In this document: one piece after another, positions 31,499 to 42,545 of the stretch
How positions within the stretch are numbered: the first letter of the stretch is position 1
How the letters are laid out: each line of letters opens with the position of its first letter
Source: Muraenolepis orangiensis
Lineage: Eukaryota > Chordata > Actinopteri > Gadiformes > Muraenolepididae
Direction of reading: 5' to 3'
DNA length: 64,000 nucleotides
Assembly (NCBI GenBank): GCA_027704905.1
Contig: CM051016.1
Location: forward strand, 9,474,255-9,538,254
Made by a program: the position numbers and the translations under genes
The notes under the pieces: generated by a model
What the model was told of the DNA's origin: nothing
The model's database searches: none
The model's input: the letters and a program-made list of their open reading frames with translations, nothing else

Positions 31499-33080
31499 GA
31501 GAAGACCAGGGCCTTGAGCTGGTTTATCTCTCTTCCTGGACCCTCTTACCGAACCACCAGCATTCTTCATATTCAGATTAGAAATCTATTGCCGTTTACT
31601 TAGTTTACTTCGTTTTTTTTAACTTTTTGACTTGTTTATTTCACACTTTATTTGTTTATTTATAATACAGAACATATAACATAGCGCTGAGGGGAAGAAA
31701 AGAAAAAAAATACAATAAAATATAAAAAAATTATAAAGAATAAAATAATGTCTTATGGTCACAATATGTATGTCTCTTTTCTATGTAGTCAAGACACATA
31801 GTCCGGATTGTGGTCAGAGGACCATAAAGGGTTCCCATGTCTTCTGGAATAGCTCCCCCTTATCCTTTAAAAAATAAGTGCGCTGTCCAGTCTAAGTGTT
31901 TGGTTCAGAATATTTTTGAACAAATTAAATGATGGAGGTCTTGGTTGGTTCCAGTTGAGCAGAATGCATTTCTTTGCTATATATGATATGATTCCAAGCC
32001 TCTTGACGGATAAGGCATCTATTGTCCTGTCCAGATCCGTACCAAAGAGGTACGGAATGGGTGTAATGTCCAACAGAATTTGCAAAGCCTTGGTTGTCAG
32101 GCTATGTACTGCTTTCCAAAAGTGTTTTAATTTTCTACATTCCTAAAAGACATGGCTAATTGAATCAGTACATATTTTACAGCAATGACATCTGGAGGAC
32201 AAGTAAGGATACATCTTCCTTAAAATCTGGACTCATTACAGTTACTGCACTGTACTGCACTGTATTCATGATGCTGCTGCACTACTGGCACTTTAAATGC
32301 TTTTCAATCTTTTTGCACATTCAACAGATGTTCATACCATCTGGGTTGATGTTCATACCATCTATCAGGCACTTTGCCGTCCTTTTTTTAATTTATTTTT
32401 ATTTTTATTGTATATTTTGTATATATATATTGTTTTTGAAGATGTATATTGCGGGAGGGAATGGGGAGTAAGCATTCCAGTGTACTTGTTACCAATGGCA
32501 AATCAATATCTTGTATCTTGTATCTGTTAATGATATATTACCATGCACTTTACTGTAACATTTGCACTCTGGTTAGATGCCAAATTATTTTCGCTGTACT
32601 GTACATGTGCAATGACAATCAATTTGAATCTAATGTAATCTACAATTGCATTGTTATAGTATAGTGTTGTATATAGTATAGCATATAATAGGCAGTAAAG
32701 TGTTAGTAAGCATTCCATTGTACTTGTTGAACATGGCAAATATCTTATATTATATCTTGAATCTATTTTTTTATTTATTCGACAATTGTAAATATCAAAT
32801 AAGTACTGTTTTATTTATTTGATGTAAAATCAGTGAATCAATAAATAATATAATGTATGACATATTATCTTTGTATTCTCTCCTGTATCCTCCTCATGAC
32901 GTGACGACTAATTGTAATAGTTAAACTACGACACCCTCACCTTTCCGTCCTGCCTGCTGGACATATCAAAGTTGAACATTATAGATTTGTATTAGACGTA
33001 CGCCTTCCACAGTACCTTGTGTGTGGTGGTTTTGTGAACCACACCCGCCGGATGCCAGGGGGCGATAGAGCCACGCCGCT
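31499..33080. other. intergenic region with poly(A) signals and LINE tails
   Basis: Candidate AATAAA for the tnfaip2-like gene at 31714-31719. From about 32190 to 32530 the sequence (ATCTGGACTCATTACAG, CTGCACTACTGGCACTTTAA) matches, in the opposite orientation, the LINE 3' region at 54560-54660, so it is a LINE tail. No gene is visible. Confidence 0.6.
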
Positions 33081-33084
33081 GCGT

Positions 33085-33178
33085 TACGTTCACTGACGTC
33101 TGCGACCCGGCGGAAGTGGAAGTTGCCCATATAAGAAGGAGAACACGCGGTCTACCTTTTGAAACAGCCTTTGCAGAG
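33085..33178 (+). promoter_or_regulatory. dkc1: dkc1 promoter with ETS site, TATA-like box and 5' TOP-like start
   Basis: Upstream of the ATG: a TGACGT half CRE (about 33093), GGCGGAAGTG (ETS core) near 33109-33118, TATAAG at 33130-33135, and about 25 bp later ACCTTTTG (33154-33161), a C followed by pyrimidines as in 5' TOP mRNAs. TOP promoters are characteristic of snoRNA host genes and ribosome-biogenesis genes. The transcription start is inferred, not observed. Confidence 0.5.
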
Positions 33179-36100
33179 ATGGCGGACACAGAAGGTAACG
33201 TTGTGCTCATTTTTTCACGGGTTTTAAAATCAGATCAGACACCAACTCTAGCGAAGCTGCCGGACTTTAATCACCAAGTTTTACATGTTTAATGCAGCGT
33301 GTTGCAAAGTTGATGTCCGCTTTGGTATTCCAGCGTTGTTGTGTGCATGCTGCCAGAACGACATTTTCTGTCCTCCTTCGAGATTCAAGTTTCTTTATTG
33401 CGATTTGCAACAATGAATGGAACAATGGAATGCTTACACTTCATTCCCTACAGCAGTATGCCTTTCCTGGATACCCTTCCAGGTGTTTTTGTTATATTGA
33501 ATTTTATAATATACTTCCGTTTTTATTTAAGTCGGCATATTTGTTTGCATCTGAAATGCAATTAATGACGGTGTAGCTTTAGGCAGGCGTCTCTTACTGT
33601 CTCCTCTGGGTTCAGCAGATAAATCTGGGCCTCTTGACCATGATGGCCCGTAACACATGATGGCCTGTTAGCTTAGCACACATGGTACCATTACAACCAC
33701 GTGCTGCCCGTGTGCCACGTGGGGCCCTCGCCGCTCCGCCTTAATGTTGCGACGTCTCCACGCAATCCTCCTGGTTGCTTTGTGCGCATTTAACGTTTTG
33801 ACAAGTCAACCAACGACTTAAATACACCTTTCTCGCAGGATCCACAAAGAAAAAGAAGGAGAAAAAGGTGGTCGGCGAGGACGTCGGGGTACGTACTAAC
33901 ACGTGTTAACATCAATGACGTTCCATGTCGTAAGTGTTTTTCTTCATATTTATAGTTTGACTCGTCTTTTTGCAGGACATCCAGCAAACTGCAGATTTCT
34001 TCATCAAACCAGAGAACAAGGCGGCCTCCTTAGACACGTCGCAATGGCCTCTCCTGCTCAAGGTGAGGCACTTGTATTCTCCTGAAGAGATAAAGACCAG
34101 ACACTGGCTTCTGATATTTGTGATTGCTCTCCTGATGTCCCCCAGAAAAGTGTAGCCTTCCTATATTCAAATAGTTTGACCCTGTCCAGTGTTGTCCATC
34201 CACGTGCTGGTTGAATTGTGAAGTGATGAACTTGTTTATCCATTCTCTGAGTGTTTGTTGTCTCCGCGGTTCTGCGCTCTCCCGGGTCCGTTCTGGACCC
34301 TCGAGAACCGGTCTGCCGGCCTCTCCTCCGCCCCAGCGTTCTGCTGGGACCGGCGGTGGGGGTCTGCTGCCGGGGCGGACCACGGAGTTCAGCGCCAACA
34401 AAGACGATTTAAACCTCTGATCACAAGTCACCAGCGGACACGTAGGACTAGAACCCTAGCTTTACAACCGGCGGTTCGAGAAGACCGACTACATCAACTG
34501 CAGAGAAACGTTCTGCTTTATGACGTTTTATAATGCTACACTGTGCCTAGAACGTCTACCTTACTCTTGTCCACAGAACTTCGATAAGCTGAACATCAGG
34601 ACGGCCCACTACACTCCTCTCCCCAACGGTTCCAACCCTCTGAAGAGGAACATCCAGGACTATGTCCGGTAAGCGAACAGACACTGCTGGTGAATTGGGG
34701 GTCCGGTGACACTTTTAAATCTAGCAGTGTTTCTTATTTAAGCATATAAAGACTTAGCGGGAACAATGAGCTACATGGAGCCAAATGATGATCTATATAG
34801 ATGGCATGAGCACAATGTGCGAAGATGACCAACTATCTATCACCCATGACTGATGGCTTGTAGCAGGGATGAGTTATCCCTCTGGTTGAGGGCTAGGTGG
34901 TAGTAGTGGTGTTTAACCACTCATTCATTTGTTGGGCTAGAAGTTTATGTATTTAAATTATCTTAACCCCAGGTCCGGCTTCATCAACCTGGACAAGCCA
35001 GCCAACCCGTCGTCCCACGAGGTGGTGGCCTGGATCAGGAGGATCCTCCGCGTTGAGAAGACCGGTCACAGCGGCACCCTGGACCCCAAAGTGACGGGTT
35101 GCCTGATCGTGTGCGTGGAGCGAGCCACACGCCTGGTCAAGTCACAGCAGAGTGCCGGTATGTTCTTCTAGTGGTATTGGATGTCTGTGGCCCTGTGCCC
35201 AAACTAAACTGGCCCCTCTCACTACTCTTCTGCTGTCTCCCACAGGCAAAGAGTATGTGGGAATAGTTCGGCTGCACAATGCTATTGAAAACGAGCACAC
35301 ACTTGCTAGGGTAAGTGTCTGCTCATGTCCTTTGACTAATGTGTGGCCCATAGGTCTCTGACGTGCATGTGTCTGGGTGTGCGGCTCTGCAACTGGCCCT
35401 ATAGGCCCTGACTTGCTTTTTCTGTCTCCTAGGGTCTTGAGATGCTGACTGGGGCATTGTTCCAGCGACCGCCTCTCATTGCGGCAGTCAAGCGGCAACT
35501 GAGAGTGAGGACCATTTATGAGAGCAAGCTGTTGGAGTACGACTCTGAGAGGAGGCTGGGTGGGTACCTTTCCCCCCCCGTCCACTTCCCTCTATATTGC
35601 TCTTTTTGCATCCATGAGGGCTTCTTGGTTTGTTTATTAAAGAAATGTGGTGTTCCAGGTATCTTCTGGGTGAGCTGCGAGGCGGGGACCTACATCCGGA
35701 CGCTGTGCGTTCACCTGGGCCTCCTGCTGGGTGTCGGAGGTCAAATGCAGGAGCTGCGCCGGGTCCGCTCTGGGGTTCTAGGGGAGACGGTGAGACTTTA
35801 TTTTCTTCTTGGTTCTTCTCTCCAAAGTGTTGAGTTCAGCTCCGGGCTTTTCCCCGGTTCTGGTAATTAACCTTTGGTACAGAAATTGACAAAGTGACTT
35901 TATTCAACTGTCTCTGTGACTTTTGTCCTTCACTCGTGTCAACACATGAACAGTCGCTAATGTTCTAGAACGGCATTTAAGCTTCCTTACAAATACTGTC
36001 TTAAGCTACTTTATGTACTGTTAAATGTGTAGCTCAAAACGGTCCTTCCGCTTAACGGTTTCTTGGTTCCTCAGGACAACATGGTGACGATGCACGACGT

Positions 36101-37857
36101 GCTGGACGCCCAGTGGCAGTTCGACCACAACAAGAACGAGACATACCTACGAAGGGTCATCTACCCCCTGGAGAAGCTCATGGTCTCGCACAAGAGGCTG
36201 GTGATGAAGGACAGCGCTGTGAGTTTGGCTCAAAGTTACAATTGCCTCATTGATGACTAGTGTGGAGAGTGTTTGCTTTAATTTTAGGGGCTGTTTAGCA
36301 AGTTGAACAAACAAGGTACATGAAGCCAAATGATGATCTATATAGATGCATGAGCACAACGTGCAGGGATGACCAACTATCTATCACCCATGACTGATGG
36401 CTCTTAACGGGGGAAGTTCGCCTTGCGTATGGCGTGAGGGTCAGTGGTGTACTCATCCGTGTCGCTGGCTAAAATGTTAATGTGTTCTGTAGGTCAACGC
36501 CATCTGCTACGGCGCCAAGATCATGCTGCCGGGCGTCCTGCGCTACGAGGACGGCATTGAGATGAACCAGGACATAGTTGTCATAACGACAAAGGGAGAG
36601 GCCATCTGTATCGGTGAGTATTGGCTGGTAACCGTAGTAATGTGTTCTGGTTGGAACCGGTCCAGTCCACTGACCTGTGACCGCTTTCTCTCCAGGGGTG
36701 GCCCTAATGACCACAGCGGTCATCTCCACCTGTGACCATGGCGTGGTGGCGAAGATCAAGCGTGTCATCATGGAGAGAGACACGTACCCTCGAAAGTGGG
36801 GCCTGGGGCCTAAGGTACGCCCCTCTGGCTGCTGTATTGGCTCTGAAAATATCAACTTGTATACACGATATCCCTTTAACGAGTTAATCGATAATAGTAC
36901 TTGTCTAACCTGGGACCCTGGTGTTCTTGTAGGCTAGGCAGAAGAAGGGAATGATCGAGAAAGGACTTCTGGACAAACACGGGAAACCCAACGGCAGCAC
37001 ACCGGGAGACTGGAAGAAAGACTACGTAGACTACAGGTAAAGACCTCCTCCCCCCCCCCCCCTAAGCTGACTAGTGCCCTAACCAGCTGGTGCCCCTCAA
37101 TGATGCTCCCAGTTATTCTGTTATATTCTTGACAGTTTAGTATTTGATCTTTTATCCTCATGGGTGACCTACACATGACTGCTGTTTGACTTGGCTGCCT
37201 CTCCGCTTTCAGTGCAAAGGCGACGCCATCGGCTGGAACAGATGCTGCTGAAACTCCGGCAAAGGTTGGTACAGTCCATAGTTTTGTGCCCCCTGTGGTC
37301 TGTACCAAAATGGAAGAGTCCCAAGTGTTGAAGCCACATGATGAGACCGTTAGCGACAGTAGCTCTGCCGTGATGACCTGCTATCTATCACCCTAGTCTG
37401 ATGGCTTCCCAAGAAACGAACTACTTTAGTACACTTGGATGGTAGTTGACGCACTACTTCTAGTAGTTGTAGATAGTTGTTAGGGACTTAACTTTAGCTG
37501 TAACCTGAGTTGTGCTCACCGTTGCCTCTCGTCTCCAGCGGAAGCGGGAGGACAGTGACGGAGAAGCGGCCGGTGCTGCCACTACGCCAAGTACGGAGGT
37601 GAAGAAGAAGAAGAAAAGGAAAGAAGAAGGAGGAGGTGGTGAAGGAGGAGGTGCAGGAAGAGGTGCAGGAGGCCCCAGAAGCGGTAAGCAGCAGCAGCAG
37701 CTTAATGTCTTCTGGGCTAAAGAAGTCACGCCTGCTTTTAGAATGAATCCAGACAACTAAAATGTATGTTTCTCCCTCCCCGGTGGTCCTGTAGGGGGAA
37801 GAGAGCGCCAAGAAGAAGAAAAAGAAAAAAAAGAAAGCGGCAGAAGACTCGGAATGA
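33179..37857 (+). CDS. dkc1: dyskerin, H/ACA RNP pseudouridine synthase
   Basis: Catalytic subunit of H/ACA snoRNPs (pseudouridylation of rRNA and snRNA) and part of telomerase; nucleolus and Cajal bodies. Fifteen exons: 33179-33194, 33839-33888, 33976-34062, 34577-34668, 34973-35157, 35246-35310, 35433-35559, 35659-35789, 36075-36218, 36493-36613, 36696-36814, 36933-37036, 37213-37264, 37539-37683, 37795-37857; about 499 residues. The N-terminus MADTEGSTKKKKEKK is an NLS-like lysine cluster. DKLNIRTAHYTPLP is the DKCLD region, then the TruB domain with catalytic Asp near residue 119 (HSGTLDPKVTG), KEYVGIVRLH and GTYIRTLCVHLG, then a PUA domain ([20 protein letters not shown] to RKWGLGPK) and a Lys-rich tail ending AAEDSE. 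One surplus A in the lysine run of exon 14 (about 37605-37622) shifts the frame; the downstream QEAPEA and KKKK tail fits only after it. Introns host C/D snoRNA candidates. Confidence 0.95.
34216..34426 (+). ncRNA. large box C/D snoRNA candidate (parental copy, dkc1 intron 3)
   Basis: A 211-nt intronic element closed by a perfect stem TTGTGA (34216-34221) with TCACAA (34421-34426). C box GTGATGA at 34223-34229, D' box CTGA at 34247-34250, D box CTGA at 34417-34420, and a GC-rich body between. The guide before D' (CTTGTTTATCCATTC) pairs with vertebrate 28S rRNA GAATGGATGAACGAG over 15 bp with two G-U pairs; by the box+5 rule the U in GAAUGG would be 2'-O-methylated. From memory this is the target assigned to human SNORD17, also an unusually long C/D RNA, so this is a candidate SNORD17-type gene. 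The element is essentially identical in all seven copies while flanking intron differs. Confidence 0.72.
34779..34858 (+). ncRNA. small box C/D snoRNA candidate (parental, dkc1 intron 4)
   Basis: Terminal stem AGCCA/TGGCT, extended after a short bulge by CTACA/TGTAG. C box ATGATGA at 34785-34791, an internal C'-like AGATGA near 34823, D box CTGA at 34850-34853. The core before D is CTATCTATCACCC. Two sister elements with the same stem and core lie in later dkc1 introns. I could not place the guide on an rRNA or snRNA from memory, so it is an orphan. Confidence 0.7.
36324..36402 (+). ncRNA. small box C/D snoRNA candidate (dkc1 intron 9)
   Basis: Sister of the element at 34779: stem AGCCA (36324-36328) with TGGCT (36398-36402), C box ATGATGA (36330-36336), D box CTGA (36394-36397), same CTATCTATCACCC core. 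The body differs at a few positions (GGATGACC, CAACGTGC), with flanking intron unlike intron 4. Confidence 0.7.
37264..37309 (+). ncRNA. intronic hairpin beside a snoRNA candidate
   Basis: TTGGTACAG (from 37266) can pair with CTGTACCAA (ending near 37309), a 9-bp stem enclosing TTTTGTGCCCCCTGTGG. The same hairpin with a few loop changes is kept in the dkc1 pseudogene around 47587-47634. It might be structural intron RNA or chance; no H or ACA box was assigned. Confidence 0.35.
37332..37406 (+). ncRNA. small box C/D snoRNA candidate (dkc1 intron 13)
   Basis: Stem AGCCA (37332-37336) with TGGCT (37402-37406), C box ATGATGA (37338-37344), C' box TGATGA (37371-37376), D box CTGA (37398-37401), core CTATCTATCACCC. 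The copy in the dkc1 pseudogene differs at only one base, although neighbouring exons there are heavily decayed. Confidence 0.75.
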
Positions 37858-37975
37858 GCTGGGCGGACCAGTGACTGTACGGACTGGTCTCTGGCCTGTA
37901 CTAAAGACTGGATGTTTTTGTTTTTATTTTATATAAAGTCTGTTTTCAGACTTCTGCGGCCATGGCCATTTTGTA

Positions 37976-37981
37976 AATAAA
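37976..37981 (+). terminator. dkc1: dkc1 AATAAA poly(A) signal
   Basis: AATAAA about 120 bp after the stop codon; a second AATAAA-type hexamer occurs near 38159. Confidence 0.7.
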
Positions 37982-38455
37982 ACTATGTTCCTGGGTGCCT
38001 CCACCCTGCCTTCAGCCAGTGGTCCCAGTGGTGATTGATGTCCTCATGGTTACCTCCAGGAACGCTGGTGTATAAAATGTAAAATGGGGTTTGTATGGAC
38101 TGTGTTCTTCGGAGCTTCTTGTAGTCAAAAGTGGACTTGTTTTTCAATGGCTGTCATGTAATAAAGATTTCTTTTTATATATAAATGCTTTTTCTTAACT
38201 TAATTTATACCTTCTGGGAAGACGTGAGCATTGGGTAATGTCCCAGGAGGTCTACTGACTTGTGTATTAACACTAATGTGAAGACTCACTGAAATGACAT
38301 TCTTCAAGTAGTTAAAATAAATGTAATAGCAAAAACGAATCAGCCTAAGTTTTACATTTGGAGTGTACAAAAAGTGTGAACACAGACCTGCAGAGTGAAT
38401 TTCAGAATGGTCAGGTTTGCCACAATCCAAATGAAGGCCAAAAGGAAAAGTCGGC

Positions 38456-38722
38456 CTAATGCTCGACATTCATGTAAAGGCATAAGACTACATCCTGTAC
38501 AGGCCCGCCTATGAAAGGAACTGGCACAACAGGGGGTCTTGATTGCGCTTGGATGTGACTGCTGCGAGATCTGATCGGGTGCGGCTGGAGGGGGCGTAGC
38601 CCTCGGCCGGCCGCTGGAGGGTACAGTACCATTCCAGCACCTCCAGGGGTGCCATTTGTCCAGCGAGGCAAAGGAAGTCTCCCTCGGACACGTGGTGACT
38701 GGAGAAAGAGAGCCCAGAACAT
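38456..38722 (-). pseudogene. relic of the F-box gene's last exon
   Basis: On the minus strand SEGDFLCLAGQMAPLEVLEWY, then CTLQRPAEGYAPSS and a C-terminus DPLLCQFLS match the terminal exon of the intact F-box gene at 48790-49021 (SEGDFLGLALLDKLHHLEVLDWY and DPLLCQCLS). It has lost codons and has no upstream exons. Its place directly 3' of dkc1 mirrors the intact F-box gene 3' of the dkc1 pseudogene, so a two-gene block was duplicated. Confidence 0.85.
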
Positions 38723-39186
38723 TCAGTCAGTGTTAGTCAGCGCTCTTGCCTTCAAAATACGGTATTGTGACAACAGTCAGTGTTCAATTTTCTTATGGCC
38801 TCTTATGTTATGGCCTAGCACACAGCTTAGCACACATGGTACCATTATTTACAACCACGTGCTGCCCATGTGCCATGTGGGTCCCTCACCGCTCTGCGTT
38901 AAAGTTGTGACGTCACCCCGCAATCGGCCATATTTCTTCGTCAAACCAGAGAACAAGGCGGCCACTTTAGATACGTCGCAATGGCCTCTCCTGCTCTAGG
39001 TGAGTCACTTCTCTTCTCCTGACGAGATAAAGACCAGACACTAGCATCTGATATTTGTGATTGGTCCGCAATGTGAGTATGGGTCTTTAAACTAAGGATT
39101 AGTGTTACTACAAGTGTTGTAGCCTTCCTACATTAAAATAGATTGACCCCGTCCACCTCTGTCCATCCACGTGTCTGCTGGTTGAA

Positions 39187-39397
39187 TTGTGAAGTGATGA
39201 ACTTGTTTATCCATTCTCTGAGTGTTTGTTGTCTCCGCGGTTCTGCGCTCTCCCGGGTCCGTTCTGGACCCTCGAGAACCGGTCTGCCGGCCTCTCCTCC
39301 GCCCCAGCGTTCTGCTGGGACCGGCGGTGGGGGTCTGCTGCCGGGGCGGACCACGGAGTTCAGCGCCAACAAAGACGATTTAAACCTCTGATCACAA
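39187..39397 (+). ncRNA. large C/D snoRNA candidate, array copy 1
   Basis: Copy of 34216-34426 with the TTGTGA/TCACAA stem, C, D' and D boxes and 28S guide unchanged. Confidence 0.68.
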
Positions 39398-39681
39398 GTC
39401 ATGCATTATAAAACTGCTTTGTGGAGTTTTATAATGCTACACTGTGTGCCTAAAACGTCTACCTTACTCTTGTCCACAGAACTTCGATAAGCTGAACATC
39501 AGGACGGCCCACTACACTCCTCTCCCCAACGGTTCCAACCCTCTGAAGAGGAACATCCAGGACTATGTCCGGTAAGCGAACAGACACTGCTGGTGAATTG
39601 GGGGTCCGGTGACACTTTTAAATCTAGCAGTGTTTCTTATTTAAGCATATAAAGACTTAGCGGGAACAATGAGCTACATGG

Positions 39682-39761
39682 AGCCAAATGATGATCTATA
39701 TAGATGGCATGAGCACAATGTGCGAAGATGACCAACTATCTATCACCCATGACTGATGGCT
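39682..39761 (+). ncRNA. small C/D snoRNA candidate, array copy 1
   Basis: Copy of 34779-34858 with boxes, stem and core unchanged. Confidence 0.66.
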
Positions 39762-40510
39762 TGTAGCAGGGATGAGTTATCTCTCTGGTTGAGGGCTAGG
39801 TGGTAGTAGTGGTATTTAACGGTCATTTATTGGGCTAGAACTTGATGTATTTTAATGATCTTACCCCCAGGTCCGGCTTCATCAACCTGGACAAGCCAAG
39901 GAAGGCAAGGCAAAGGAAGTCTCCCTCGGACACGTGGTGACTGGAGAAAGAGAGCCCAGAACATTCAGTCAGTGTTATGATGTAGATATATGTACACACT
40001 AGAGGGCTTTGAGACGCTCTTGCCTTCAAAATACGGTATTGTGACAGAACAGTCTGTCTGTTAGACAGTGTTTAATACAGTATTGTAGTGACAGAACAGT
40101 CAGTGTTCAATTTTCTTATGGCCTCTTATGTTATGGCCTAGCACACAGCTTAGCTTGGCACACATGGTACCATTATTTACAACCACGTGCTGCCCATGTG
40201 CCATGTGGGACCCTCACCGCTCCGCGTTAAAGTTGTGACGTCACCCCGCAATCGGCCATATTTCTTCGTCAAACCAGAGAACAAGGCGGCCACTTTAGAT
40301 ACGTTGCAATGGCCTCTCCTGCTCTAGGTGAGTCACTTCTCTTCTCCTGACGAGATAAAGACCAGACACTAGCATCTGATATTTGTGATTGGTCCGCAAT
40401 GTGAGTATGGGTCTTTAAACTAAGGACTAGTGTTACTACAAGTGTTGTAGCCTTCCTACATTAAAATAGATTGACCCCGTCCACCTCTGTCCATCCACGT
40501 GCTGGTTGAA

Positions 40511-40721
40511 TTGTGAAGTGATGAACTTGTTTATCCATTCTCTGAGTGTTTGTTGTCTCCGCGGTTCTGCGCTCTCCCGGGTCCGTTCTGGACCCTCGAG
40601 AACCGGTCTGCCGGCCTCTCCTCCGCCCCAGCGTTCTGCTGGGACCGGCGGTGGGGGTCTGCTGCCGGGGCGGACCACGGAGTTCAGCGCCAACAAAGAC
40701 GATTTAAACCTCTGATCACAA
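40511..40721 (+). ncRNA. large C/D snoRNA candidate, array copy 2
   Basis: All boxes, closing stem and guide preserved. Confidence 0.68.
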
Positions 40722-41005
40722 GTCATGCATTATAAAACTGCTTTGTGGAGTTTTATAATGCTACACTGTGTGCCTAGAACGTCTACCTTACTCTTGTCCA
40801 CAGAACTTCGATAAGCTGAACATCAGGACGGCCCACTACACTCCTCTCCCCAACGGTTCCAACCCTCTGAAGAGGAACATCCAGGACTATGTCCGGTAAG
40901 CGAACAGACACTGCTGGTGAATTGGGGGTCCGGTGACACTTTTAAATCTAGCAGTGTTTCTTATTTAAGCATATAAAGACTTAGCGGGAACAATGAGCTA
41001 CATGG

Positions 41006-41085
41006 AGCCAAATGATGATCTATATAGATGGCATGAGCACAATGTGCGAAGATGACCAACTATCTATCACCCATGACTGATGGCT
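41006..41085 (+). ncRNA. small C/D snoRNA candidate, array copy 2
   Basis: Boxes and inner stem unchanged; the outer stem has TGCAG for TGTAG (one G-U to A-C type change outside the core). Confidence 0.66.
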
Positions 41086-41888
41086 TGCAGCAGGGATGAG
41101 TTATCCCTCTGGTTGAGGGCTAGGTGGTAGTAGTGGTATTTAACGGTCATTTGTTGGGCTAGAACTTGATGTATTTTAATGATCTTACCCCCAGGTCCGG
41201 CTTCATCAACCTGGACAAGCCAAGGAAGGCAAGGCAAAGGAAGTCTCCCTCGGACACGTGGTGACTGGAGAAAGAGAGCCCAGAACATTCAGTCAGTGTT
41301 ATGATGTAGATATATGTACACACTAGAGGGCTTTGAGACGCTCTTGCCTTCAAAATACGGTATTGTGACAGAACAGTCTGTCTGTTAGACAGTGTTTAAT
41401 ACAGTATTGTGACAGAACAGTCTGTCTGTTAGACAGTGTTTAATACAGTATTGTAGTGACCGAACAGTCAGTGTCAGTGTTCAATTTTCTTATGGCCTCT
41501 TATGTTATGGCCTAGCACACAGCTTAGCTTGGCACACATGGTACCATTATTTACAACCACGTGCTGCCCATGTGCCATGTGGGACCCTCACCGCTCCGCG
41601 TTAAAGTTGTGACGTCACCCCGCAATCGGCCAGATTTCTTCGTCAAACCAGAGAACAAGGCGGCCACTTTAGATACGTCGCAATGGCCTCTCCTGCTCTA
41701 GGTGAGTCACTTCTCTTCTCCTGACGAGATAAAGACCAGACACTAGCATCTGATATTTGTGATTGGTCCGCAATGTGAGTATGGGTCTTTAAACTAAGGA
41801 CTAGTGTTACTACAAGTGTTGTAGCCTTCCTACATTAAAATAGATTGACCCCGTCCACCTCTGTCCATCCACGTGTCTGCTGGTTGAA

Positions 41889-42099
41889 TTGTGAAGTGAT
41901 GAACTTGTTTATCCATTCTCTGAGTGTTTGTTGTCTCCGCGGTTCTGCGCTCTCCCGGGTCCGTTCTGGACCCTCGAGAACCGGTCTGCCGGCCTCTCCT
42001 CCGCCCCAGCGTTCTGCTGGGACCGGCGGTGGGGGTCTGCTGCCGGGGCGGACCACGGAGTTCAGCGCCAACAAAGACGATTTAAACCTCTGATCACAA
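41889..42099 (+). ncRNA. large C/D snoRNA candidate, array copy 3
   Basis: All boxes, closing stem and guide preserved; followed by the longer spacer type. Confidence 0.68.
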
Positions 42100-42465
42100 G
42101 TCACCAGCGGACACGTAGGACTAGAACCCTAGCTTTACAACCGGCGGTTCGAGTGTCTTCACTGCTGGACAGACTTCTTAAGCCGCAGAGAAACGTTCTG
42201 CTTTGTGGAGTTTTATAATGCTACACTGTGTGCCTAAAACGTCTACCTTACTCTTGTCCACAGAACTTCGATAAGCTGAACATCAGGACGGCCCACTACA
42301 CTCCTCTCCCCAACGGTTCCAACCCTCTGAAGAGGAACATCCAGGACTATGTCCGGTAAGCGAACAGACACTGCTGGTGAATTGGGGGTCCGGTGACACT
42401 TTTAAATCTAGCAGTGTTTCTTATTTAAGCATATAAAGACTTAGCGGGAACAATGAGCTACATGG

Positions 42466-42545
42466 AGCCAAATGATGATCTATATAGATGGCATGAGCAC
42501 AATGTGCGAAGATGACCAACTATCTATCACCCATGACTGATGGCT
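42466..42545 (+). ncRNA. small C/D snoRNA candidate, array copy 3
   Basis: Boxes, inner stem and core unchanged. Confidence 0.66.

Noticed and set aside
34030..34431. Repeated 82-133-residue frames on both strands over the GC-rich element (also in each array unit)
   Set aside because: They overlap the box C/D element, are identical because the DNA is copied, and have no protein-family signal; the RNA reading explains the conservation better.
34841..34853. Assignment of the small C/D guide (CTATCTATCACCC) to 18S rRNA near GTGGGTGGTGGTGCATGG
   Set aside because: Only 8-9 pairs with several wobbles, not enough to claim a target.
37621..37683. Gly-rich dyskerin tail (GGGGEGGGAGRGAGG)
   Set aside because: It is the out-of-frame reading after the surplus base; the alternative frame matches the pseudogene and joins the last exon correctly.
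42105..42170. tRNA-like B-box word GGTTCGAG in the longer array spacer
   Set aside because: No A box, anticodon arm or acceptor stem could be formed around it.
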